DNA of 64,000 nt, from positions 271,083 through 335,082 of the forward strand of contig JAFREE010000013.1 of assembly GCA_019400425.1 (NCBI GenBank). Direction: 5' to 3'. Source of the DNA: Hymenochaete sp. R1 (lineage: Eukaryota > Basidiomycota > Agaricomycetes > Hymenochaetales > Hymenochaetaceae). Numbering within the stretch: the stretch's first letter is position 1; each line of letters opens with the position of its first letter. The notes under the pieces were generated by a model. That model was not told the origin of the DNA, did no database searches, and was given only the letters and a program-made list of their open reading frames with translations. A program made the position numbers and the translations under genes. Below, in pieces: positions 1 to 9,620 of the stretch.

Positions 1-349
1 TGACTAAACGCGCTAGACTGTAGCCAGATTCTTAGGCGTTGTTTTCGTCTGTTCGTTCTCTTCCACTGTGGCCTTTATGATCGTGATTCTTGTGGACTCA
101 TTTCGTAAGGTTCTTTGGATTCTTCACATACCATCCATTCCGCTCACCTTTTCTTCTCAAAAGCCCATTTCCAGTACTCAGCGTTGGCTCATACATGCTA
201 TAGCGCACATAAATCCCCAGTCCTGCCGGGTGTATGGGCGTCGATCGTAAGGCTTCTCTGCCAATTGTTTGATGCAATGAGCTTACTGTCATTTAATAGA
301 TGCTTTTCGAAGTCACTGTCCTGATAGCTGTCCTTTGGAATGCAATCAG

Positions 350-1044
350 TAAGCCCCGAAATATGGACACTCCTCTTCGGCGGGTATTGCATTATGACGG
401 AGTGATTTTCTTTGGAGTAAGCGGAGTCTGTACTTCAGGTAGTTCCAAGCTGACTTAATGTCTTATTTTCACTCCGGCAGGCTGTAACATGTAGCTATTC
501 TTTTGTGTATATTGAATACGAGCGTGTACTGACGTCGAGCAGGCCTTCGGACGGCAAATCTGGTGCTTTCAATTGGGGCAAGAGTGAGTAATAATGTTCG
601 TCTTGCTCTCTCTTTTCAAAGCTAAGTCATCGTCAACTATCCAGAGCACACTCACGATGACTCCAGTCTTGTAAGTTGCGGTTTATCCTCTACATTCATG
701 CTAGTATTAACGTATTATGTTATAGTTTCGTCTGGGCAATGACCACCATCTTTCTCAACCGCTCCCTCCTCCGCATTCTCCGAGCTTCTTCCCCTCGGCC
801 CGGCTTCACCCACTCCCGCTCCTCCACAGTCATCGGTACCGAATGGGAATGGGATGAACATCCACTGAGCTACGTGACGAGCAAAGTATCACACCAAGGG
901 ACGCTCTCATCGGTGAATGCGCTGGGGTATGTTAATCCTGCTCTGTCTGGACGGCCTGGGAGTAGGGGTGATGTTCAGAAAAGGGAGTATGGGATGTCGT
1001 TCTTTGATGATGACTTGTTTGTGCAGCCGACTCGGAGGGGGTAA
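350..1044 (+). CDS. DUF6533-like multi-pass membrane protein, 3' part
   Basis: This is the C-terminal part of a gene whose 5' end lies near or beyond the left edge. Exons that join in frame are 350-438, 543-583, 645-670 and 726-1044, and the stop is TAA at 1042-1044. They give the motif HYDGVIFFG, then LRTANLVLSIGA and a hydrophobic run ending IFLNRSLLRILR, followed by a soluble tail of about 90 residues. This layout (an acidic DG near a helix start, a last helix, then an Arg-rich end) matches the end of the DUF6533 seven-helix-like family, which is expanded in Agaricomycetes. The function of that family is unknown. A possible upstream exon near 221-246 encodes a short Arg-rich loop. The family call rests on pattern memory; the exon joins are visible in the sequence. 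Confidence 0.55.
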
Positions 1045-1333
1045 GGCATGTGTCGAGACTATTATGTATTTGAATTCCGAACTTATGTTGCATGTTTTGG
1101 TCGCAGAGAGAGCGTATTTTGTGTGCTGTAATGTGGTAGACTTTGGATGTTACGATATGAATAATTTTTCCCGCTGCTAATCCCACGCCTCAGAGCTGCA
1201 TGTGTAGATAAAATAGGTTCGGGATCAATTAGTACGAGTTCGACTTGTATTTTGAAAGTCATTTGTGCTTTTTACGAACAGAGCTGGGCAGGGATACTGT
1301 CTATGCCGATTTAGGAAGAGTTTTTATTCTCTT

Positions 1334-2037
1334 TCATATCCTGTGAGAGAAAAATTGGACGTCAATAAAACTAAATGGGATTATGCGCAGCAAGACGTGC
1401 GTATGACTTGAACTAACCAGTGCCGTAGAGCTAGGACCTTCAGACTTAGATTTCTGAGGGATCGTGTTATCATCGTCACTACCATCGCCGTCGTCGGATA
1501 GTATGACGTTAGGCCGGTGTTTCTTGCTCTGCTTGATGGGTTCGACTGTCGTGGAGGATAGAGTCGCGGAAGGCGGCCTCTTGTCCTAAAGCAATATGGT
1601 TTGGTGAGTCGGACCCTCACTAGCAGACAACTTTGAGTCGTGAGCATGATTTCCACTCGCACCTTTGGTAATGCGTAAATGCCAAGGTTCGCTCTCGACG
1701 CCCTCCTCCGCTTCGATGCACGAGGCATTACGCTATAGCATCCGACAATACGGAGTACTAAATCTTACTTGCACCTGTACTCTTCGAGCTCTTTTTTTGC
1801 CCAGTTGCCAGCGCACCGCGTAGAGCGCCTTCTGTGTGCTAAATCAAACTTCGACGGAACGGGAGAAGTTGAAGCGGCTGCGGTTCCGAATTCCGGGAGC
1901 GTGAGTGAGTGAGTGAGGTCTGATTGATCGACGGCGTCCGTGCACAGCACAGCGTTGGCGGGCGGGTGAGCCTGAATGATCGGGGCCTGGGTGACGCATC
2001 CATGCTCGATTATGATCCCTCCTGCGCTGGCCTTCAT
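1334..2037 (-). CDS. hypothetical basic/acidic protein, 196 aa
   Basis: I do not recognise this protein. Reading leftward from ATG at 2037, exons 2037-1769, 1732-1663 and 1585-1334 join in frame to 196 codons plus TGA. The middle carries Arg-rich stretches (HRRRSTR; SKRRRASR). The second half has an acidic patch (SDDGDGSDDD) next to Lys/His-rich residues, which suggests a nuclear or nucleic-acid-associated protein (inference). The first intron would be only 36 bp, which is very short even for fungi, so that junction is the weakest point. The start codon lies 132 bp from the divergent GT15 gene, so the two may share a promoter. Confidence 0.4.
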
Positions 2038-2169
2038 CCGCCTCTCTCACGTCCCTACGACTAAGACGACGACAAACCCGAGGAGAAGGCTGCTTCCTCA
2101 TCCGCAGTTGTTGCTAGTTGAAGGGCATATACTAGTAGCGCAGAGGAGGGTGAGGGGCCTGCATCTGTG

Positions 2170-3498
2170 ATGGCCTCTCGCTTTGTCAAACTCAACTTCC
2201 ACCTCAACGAAACCATAGCTCGCTCACTTCTTGGAAAGCGGCAGCTTAGAGCTTTGTTACTTGCTACATCGGTCTTAGCAATACTGTTTCTCTTGTTGAG
2301 AATCTTGTCTTCGCTGTTCAACTCGGCATTTTATACGAATGGCGCATTCATTCAGTACCATGAAAGGATGACGCCTTTCGTCGTTCTAGGTGAGTTACTT
2401 GTTTGCTTGTTCATTCGGATTCATGTACCTCATATAATATTTGAGAGAAGTACGAATCCTTTTGATCCTAGGCTGACTGTCCATCTTGCCACCCAGATTC
2501 ACCCTCCCAACATCTCAACACCTCCGACATAGGCTACTCCGCTGCCTTCGTCTACCTAATCAGCGTTTCCTCTCTCCAGTCCCTCGCTCTCTCCCTTTCC
2601 TACCTCTACACAAACGTCCCCTCCCACCCCTGGCCCATCATCCTCTTCCACGCCCCCGAATTCGACGACCCCCACGTCCGCACCTCCTTCCTCCTCTACC
2701 TCTACGACACCCTCGGCGGCGGCACCCCCGCCCGCACCTTCCTCTCCCGTATCGAATTCATCCGCATCGATTGGGAGCTCCCACGCGGCATGCAGCGTGA
2801 AAAATCAAAAGTCGACCCGGTATACGTAGACGCCTGGCCGGGCTACCACCTCGCCCAGGGCTTCTTCGCGACGCACATTTTCGACCATCCGCGGTTCGTC
2901 GAGCAGAACGTAACGTATTTCATGCGGATGGACCCGGATGCGTACGTAGTGGGGAAGATGTGCTATGATCCGTTCGAGGTGTTCCATGAGCATGGGAGGA
3001 GTTACGGGTTCCGTGCGCTGGGGTTGGACCCGGGGTGGGTGACACATGATATGTGGGCGGTGACGGATCGGTTTGTGGGGGAGAGACCGGAGGTTGGAGA
3101 GAGGGTAGTCAAGAACGGGTGGGAGTGGCCTGAGGATAGGAGAATGGGGAAGATGAACGATCCAATGTACCAGGCGTATGGAAGTGGGTTTGAGGTGGTC
3201 CGGTTGGATGCGTTTCGGAGGAATGATGTGAGGGAATGGTATAAAGAGGTCACGAATGACTTTAATTTTATTTATAAGTATAGATGGGGTGGGTTCCCTC
3301 GTAAATTTTTTCTTCTTCGTTATATGCTGATTGACGTCCTCAGGCGCTGGAGCCATTCGTTATGCTACAGTGAACATGTTCTTCGACGTCAAGAAGGATG
3401 TGGAGGAATATTGCGGGATGGATTACTACCACAACGGCATCCAAGGGCGAAAATGTAAATGCAAAGACCAAAAACGCGGACTTTCGATACCATCATGA
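2170..3498 (+). CDS. GT15 alpha-1,2-mannosyltransferase (KRE2/KTR family)
   Basis: This is a Golgi type II membrane glycosyltransferase of family GT15, which adds alpha-1,2-mannose to O- and N-linked glycans from GDP-mannose. Exons 2170-2389, 2497-3288 and 3344-3498 give 388 aa, close to the usual KRE2/KTR size. Residues 25-45 form one hydrophobic anchor (LLLATSVLAILFLLL). The luminal domain shows family landmarks: AAFVYLIS at the catalytic domain start, YFMRMDPDAYV in place of the usual WRVEPD-type motif, MNDPMYQAYGSGFEV, and DFNFIYKYRWG near the end with a YYHNGI tail. The last exon supplies the conserved end. It ends in a short Lys/Cys-rich tail. The exact sub-family (KRE2, KTR1 or other) cannot be set from sequence alone. 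Confidence 0.85.
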
Positions 3499-4343
3499 CC
3501 AGAACCAACACCACCAGCATTTTTTTCGCCTGTTGGTCTCTTCTGTGGAGTTGTTTGCGCACCTTTCTCTGAAACTGTTGTTCTTCGATCTCTCTGCGCT
3601 CCGGGATAACGCGTGGGCAGTATCTGGTAGGTCCGCGCGGGGGTTTTCTTTAAATTATTTGTATCATGCTGTGTATGTCGTTCATATGGACTCCGGAGCG
3701 GAGCTGAGGAGCTCTATCTGTTTGTTTTTGATACACGAATTGTTAGGAGCGCAAATGAATTGAAATACCTCAAGCACGTTCGTGCTTGGCCCTCATGACG
3801 CTGCGTTTGGTGAAGTCCCTGTTTGGAGAGCTGAATGTACCACAAGGATCAGTTTGAATTGTATGCGCTAGTGACTGTATGGCAGCTAAATCAGAGAGTG
3901 AGAGGTTCAGACGTTTTTCGGAGTCGTCGAGACAAGATTATCGGCTATGGCTGAATCTGAGGTCACGTGGACAAGCAGCCGACAATTCAATTTTATTTTA
4001 TTTTATTTTTAAATTTATTGCTGGCTGGGGCTTCTTCTTTCCATTCAATCCCTCACCACTGGCACTGTCCAGTCCCCCTGCCTTCCTTCCCTCCCCCCTC
4101 TCCTCTTCCTCTCCCCATCATCATCGCCATCATCGTTTTCGCCGGCGTCGCGACGAACGTTTGCTTTTAGTTCCGTCATCGGTGCTATTCTTGTCGGAGC
4201 ATTTCGGTCGACAAATCTCTTATAAGATCGGCCTCCTACATTTACAACATCCGCTCCGTGTCCTATATACATACGCCCTCAAAAGAAGAACTTATCTCTG
4301 GCCTGTCCTCGCAAGAGATTGTATTGTGTAGAGATCATACCGC
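3499..4343 (+). promoter_or_regulatory. Intergenic region and promoter of the phosphate transporter
   Basis: There is no convincing gene in these 845 bases. An E-box CACGTG followed by G sits at 3964-3969, about 380 bp before the transporter start; CACGTG is the core site of the Pho4 family of phosphate regulators. Further on are an A/T-rich tract near 3986-4016, long pyrimidine tracts at about 4060-4140, and a TATA-like TTATAAGA near 4219-4226. The regulatory role is inferred. Confidence 0.4.
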
Positions 4344-6602
4344 ATGGATAACACTACAACATACCCACCGTCCTCTGATGGTGTCGACAGGAAACATGTC
4401 AAATCTGGGTTGGAGGAGTACGAGAGGAGCGCAGAGGGTAGGCCGCCATGGCTGCTCACGAAGACGGAAATGAAGTTGTTGGGTATCGCGGGTGTCGGTT
4501 TCTTTCTAGATGGTGCGGGTTTTCTTTTCTTGATGTTTTTTGTGGGTGTAGGATGACTGACGGACTTCACAATCGTTCAGCATATGACCTATTCATCATC
4601 AACGTGAGTTTATGCGCTCCTTCTCCGTCGTTTCTCCTTCGATGCCCTTCCTAACTCCCTCCACCCCCCTTGCCCCCTCTTTGCCCCTGTTATAGCCCGT
4701 TGCGACCATGCTACAGTACCGCCTCTACGGCGGCAACTCCCTCCCCTCCAACCTCGAGGGCTTCATGAAAGCCGGTGCCAACATCGGATCCGTCATCGGC
4801 CAATTCCTCTTCGGCTACCTCGCCGACTCGCTCGGCCGCAAAGCCGTATACGGCAAGGAGCTGATGCTCATCATCATCGCGACCATCCTGACGCTCACGA
4901 CGCCGACGGGCTCCATCTCGCCCGACGGATGCCTCATCTACCTCGGGATGTTCCGGATCCTGCTCGGGGTCGGCGTGGGCGGGGATTATCCGATGAGCGC
5001 GAGCGTGGCTAGCGATCGGTCGGCGGTGCGGAGGAGGGGGACGATGTTGTCGTATATCTTTGCGAACCAGGGGTGGGGGAGCCTGGTCGGGAGTCTGGTG
5101 ACGATGATCGTGTTGGCGTGTTACAAGTCTGTGATGCGGGATGGGGAGAAGACGAGCAGGGTCGACGGTGTTTGGAGGATCGTCGTCGGGTTGAGCTTGA
5201 TTCCTGCGTTCGGTACTCTGTACCAGCGGTTAACCCTCCCTGAGGCGAGGCGATTCGAGGCTGCGCGCAAGCTTGACGAAGAGGACGATGAGCTGCAGCG
5301 CGAGAAGAAGGCGCAGATGCACGAAGATGCGGCGCGCGACGATGCGGAAAAGGGCGATAACGCAAAACACGTTGTATCGACGCACAGCGGCTCGTCCAGC
5401 AGCGATGAGCAAAACACCAAGCCTCATCAAAACGGAAACGGAAAGAACGTCGACAAAGCATCCCATGCACCTGGGACGACGACCAACGAGCAAATCATCG
5501 AGGACGAGATGGGCGTCGGCGCGACAGAGCTCTTGCGCCGAAAACGCTCGCACTTGCGCGAGTTCGTGCACTACTTCTCCGAGTGGCGCCACGCGAGGAT
5601 CCTGCTCGGGACGTGCTCGTGTTGGTTTTTGCTCGATGTCGCATTTTATGGTATCAATTTGAATCAGAACGTGGTGCTGCAGCAGATTGGGTTCGATGGG
5701 AAGGAGGGCACGCCGTGGGAGAAGCTATTCAAGATCGCGACGGGGAATCTGATTATTACTGCGCTAGGGTTCGTGCCAGGTGAGTATTGTTTACTCGGTA
5801 CTCAGTACTTGGTTTTGGAGTGTTGCGGATTGTAGACTGGAGTTATAGCACGAGGCTTTACTGACGCGATCTTGCGCCATTTTCGTTTCTTCTAGGCTAC
5901 TACGTTTCAGTGCTGACGATCGAATGGCTCGGTCGCAAATGGATTCAGATCCAGGGATTCTTGCTTTGTGCTCTGTTCCGTAAGTGGTTATTATTGTGCG
6001 TCTACCGGGGAGAAAGAGCGTTGAATATAAGATACTCGCCGTCAGTCGGTATTTTGGCTGGGAGGTTCGATTCAATGGGAACAGTCCCATTCATAGTCTG
6101 CTTTGCGCTGCTGCAGTTCTTCTTCAACTTTGGAGCGAACACAACAACCTACGTGAGTACTCTCTGCTTACCCATTTGAAATAAAAAGCGCTTACTAACG
6201 GATTTGAAAATAATAATAATATTGATGATGACAATAGTGCTATCCGGCAGAAGTGTTTCCGACGCGGTTCAAGGCGTTCGGGCATGGGATGAGTGCGGCG
6301 TGCGGGAAAGCGGGAGCGATCATCTCGGCTCTGGCGTTCAATACGCTCACGAAGAGTATCGGGACGCCGAACGTTCTCTGGAGTGAGTTTTCTGTATTCT
6401 GGCTGCGGTTGCAGACACCTCCTGTTTTGAAGTTGTCTGATGACTAATGTTTATGTTACTTCGGATTTGATTAGTCTTTGTTGGGTGTTGTATTGGAGGA
6501 GCGGTGTGTACGCTGCTGTTGCCTGAGGTGCGAGGGAGGGATGCGGATGTGATTGACGCGGAGGAGCTACGAGCTGAGAGGGAGATGCGGCGAGCTGCGT
6601 GA
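4344..6602 (+). CDS. PHO84-type inorganic phosphate:H+ symporter (MFS)
   Basis: This is a plasma-membrane phosphate transporter of the major facilitator superfamily. Seven exons (4344-4512, 4581-4603, 4696-5779, 5896-5979, 6046-6152, 6238-6382, 6475-6602) join in frame to 579 aa, the usual PHO84 length. The first helix reads [15 protein letters not shown], the classic phosphate-transporter opening. Later come the MFS loop motif [28 protein letters not shown] in helix 4, and the second-half signatures [15 protein letters not shown] and [16 protein letters not shown]. The central cytoplasmic loop is long, charged and Ser/Asn-rich (about residues 230-340), a common target of phosphorylation and ubiquitylation in this family. 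Exon 2 is only 23 nt. An upstream CACGTG fits phosphate control. Confidence 0.93.
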
Positions 6603-6949
6603 GGGCTTGGGAGCGTCTCTGTGTGTGTACGAGATGAAAGAAATTAAAATAAAATGAAATAAAATATTACATAATTTGTCAGCAGAGGGATGGCTTACTG
6701 TACCAATTCTACTCGACTCGGAGGGACACAGCCACAGGGAAGGTCCCTTAAGCTCTCAGAGACTCCAGCTTACTCACTCTCCTCCCTTCTCTCCCTCCGA
6801 CGGCGACGACGAAGCTTACATTCACCTGCTGCTGCTACACGCTCTTCCCTCTCAGCAACCCTGCAGCCTTCATCCACACCTAAAAGACCCAGAGGTCTCA
6901 GCTAACACTCACCTTAGCCCTTTCCTCTCTTTCCTCTCTCATCACAACC

Positions 6950-9620
6950 ATGGCGACCCCGACAAAGACAATCAGAATCGACGTGATCTCCGACTTTGTG
7001 CGTCCCCCTCTCCCCATTTAACAGCTGACTCTCAACACTCCCATCTATCCATCTACCAATGTCAACGTCTCCTCCAGCTCTGCGCATGGTGCTACATAGG
7101 CCACATCGAGCTCTCCCAAGGCATCGCGCTCGCAAAAGAACGCGGCCTCCCTGTCGCCTTCACGCTCCGCTACCACCCGCTCTTCCTCAATACGACCCTC
7201 ACAGATGACGTATCGGTCCCTAAACTCGATTATTGGAACAAGTGCAAGTATCCTGGCAGTCCGGAGATGGTGGACAAGGCGTTGGAGATGTTGAGGGCAA
7301 GGGGGAGGGAGGAAGGGTTGGAGTTGTGAGTGTTTTGTTTTTCCTTCCTTCCGTCTTTTTTTGTTGTGGTTCTTTGGGTTTTTTGTTGGATGGCTATTTC
7401 GGTTTTCTTTTCGTCTCTGTTCTGTTCGCGGGACTGGTTTCGCTATAGTCCGGGAGCTTAGGATCACATCCTTAACCAACCCCGGTGACGTGGGTGTGGG
7501 TGTATGCTCGAACAATCCACGAACGCAATCACGGACACGCCTCGCTGGCCATCCACGTCCCTCGTCCCATCAATCATCATACCCGAATCCACCCAATCGA
7601 CCCCCGACTTTTCCAAACAACCCGTACCCGGAATGACGTCGAATCCGGGCAGACATCCCCTCGGCCCTCGGGCGTGGATGTCATCAAAGAGCGTACTTTT
7701 GAAGCTGATGACGAAGAGTACACATGCATGCACTATCTGTGCCCACGGATCCCATGCATGCCCGGTGTCGGTGCTCGGTGTCGCTTTGTATTGTATGGGA
7801 AAGAGACGCGGGAGGGGGGTGATTAAGCTGCTTGCTGAGGTATGCCGCCTCCCCCGAGTCCTCGGCGGTTTATGGCGCCACCCCCTCTCCGAAGGATTCG
7901 ATTCCACGAATAAGTCGTCGTCTATTTGGGTTATGTCTGTCTGTATCGTGGACAGTCGGCCGGTCAGCCAACTCGAAGCTCGACCGTCTTGCGTACTACT
8001 GTGGACTACGGACAGGCGGTGGCTGGCTTTGGGGTGTTGTAGTGAGCTCTGAGCTGAGCTCCTGACGGAACACTCAGGAGTACGCAACGCGCGTGGTAGG
8101 TGTAGGCCTGGGCCAGATTTGAAATCTGTGCATTGTGGTTGGGGATTGCTCAGCAATTTCTTTCTTGCATTTTTTTCCGTTTCGTTTTCGTTTCGTGGGT
8201 CTTAGGTACCCGTCTGTCGACTCACGCGACGGTACACCTTCTCGCCCCTGTCGCCTTTCATCGTCGTGGATGCCCTCCAGTCCAGCTATGCTTCTTTCTT
8301 TTCTTTATTGGTAATTTCGCCTGCAATGGGCAAGGGTCATGCTGTTGGAGCGATTGTCATCGTGGATCCTAGCAGGTCTCAGCCAAGCCCTCTCCTCTCT
8401 CGAGGGAGTTCCGATCGGGCGACATGGATGAACGGCTTACCCGTTTTCCTGTTTTCGTTTCCAGTCCCTTCCCCTTGCCCCTTCCTTATTACCTTATGTT
8501 GCCTTTAAACTCTCACTCCAATCTTCGCGTGTTCTCCGTTCCTTCCGTATCTTTTAACTGTTTTTGTTTTTGGAACCGTCATGCTGACTCAGTTCTTCTC
8601 TCGCTTTGCTTCCCTCGGAACTTTACTTTTACCTCAACCTCGATGTCCACGCCTGCGCTGGCTTACTTCAATGGTACCTGAAACACGCTTTACTTAACTC
8701 GCCACTGCTTCACCAACGACGGTTAATGACGGATACCGACACAGTTCATTCAAAGGAAACATCCGCCAGACTACTCGCGCGCACCGACTTTGTCAGAAAG
8801 CCTTCCTCGTCGGCGGCGAGCGCGCCCAATGCGCCATCCTCCGCCGCCTCTTTCGCGCTCTCTGCGAACAGGATAAAGACATCGGCGACCCCCGCACGCT
8901 CGCCGTCCTCGCGTCCTCCGCATCGCACCCCTTCCCTCTTCCAAGTATCGCCGACTCCAACTCCGTGAACGGTTTAACTGCGACTGTGGCAGGAACGAAA
9001 GAAAGCACTGCTGTAGAGGAGAAGCGGCGCGTGATCGGGACGCCGGACGCAGATGACGACGACGCGGCGCAGATATTTGATACGGAGGAGGAGGCGTTTG
9101 AGTGGATCGAGGGGAAGGAGCTTGAGGGCGAGGTGAGGGCGATGAGTCTGGATGCGGCGCGGAAGGGAGTGAAGGGCGTACCGTTCACGGTTATCGATGG
9201 GAGGTGGGCGGTGAGTGGGTGCCAGAAGCCGGAGTGCTATTATAAGGTGTGTTGATACCTTTTACCCTTACGAGTACATTCTACATCGATTCTCTCCCCC
9301 CCCCCCCCGCCCTCTTCCCAATCCGATTTCTTTTACATACAAACATCGCATTTACTAACCTAACCCAACTCCTCCCCACCATTCCCCAGATCTTCGAAAA
9401 GATAGTCACCTGCGAACTATCCCAAGGCGGAGGTGCCGGAGCCTGCTCCGCCCCCGTAGCCCACGGTAACAACAATAACAACGGCGTGCAGAAGATCTAC
9501 GCGACGAACGGGTCGAACGGCGCGTGTCCGTTGGCCCCTGCTGTTGCGCCCCTGGGACACCCTGCGCATGCGACGGTCGGGTCTGTTGGGATTGGGATGG
9601 CAGCTGTTGGGAGCCATTGA
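6950..9620 (+). CDS. DsbA/FrnE-like thioredoxin-fold oxidoreductase
   Basis: This is a 342-aa protein of the FrnE/2-hydroxychromene-2-carboxylate isomerase-like branch of the DsbA superfamily, made from exons 6950-6997, 7078-7325, 8745-9246 and 9390-9620. The active site is DFLCAWCYIG, a CxxC in thioredoxin position, directly after the first strand. Later landmarks are GNIRQTTRAHRL, the helical KAFLVGGERAQ segment, and KGVKGVPFTVIDGRWAVSG, which contains the cis-proline strand and the family's G(V)PxF(V)IDG signature. The last exon adds an Asn/Gly/Ala-rich tail of about 77 residues that the family does not need. Intron 2 is 1,419 nt, about 25 times longer than its neighbours. Its two flanking exons match one continuous family segment, so the join is well supported. 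Substrate unknown. Confidence 0.85.
7326..8744 (+). other. 1.4-kb intron 2 of the DsbA-like gene
   Basis: The intron starts gtgagtg and ends acacag. It holds short open frames on both strands, including a 230-codon minus-strand frame at 7464-8156, but none shows a recognisable domain or a run of family-like residues. A pyrimidine-rich stretch at about 8440-8640 looks like promoter or UTR sequence. I see no clear terminal repeats or target duplication. Confidence 0.6.
9296..9308. repeat. poly-C run inside an intron
   Basis: Thirteen consecutive C residues lie in intron 3 of the DsbA-like gene. Such a run is prone to sequencing length error, but it is intronic, so the protein is unaffected. 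Confidence 0.8.

Noticed and set aside
2805..3356. 183-codon minus-strand frame
   Set aside because: It is a shadow of the GT15 catalytic exon, with no independent features.
5009..5592. Long minus-strand frames opposite the phosphate transporter
   Set aside because: They lie exactly antisense to the GC-rich transporter exon, and the Arg/Ser-rich content is typical of shadow frames.
7464..8156. 230-codon minus-strand open frame inside the long DsbA intron
   Set aside because: It has no recognisable domain and a composition like back-translated GC-rich DNA, and several other long frames overlap it. Kept only as a possibility within the intron finding.
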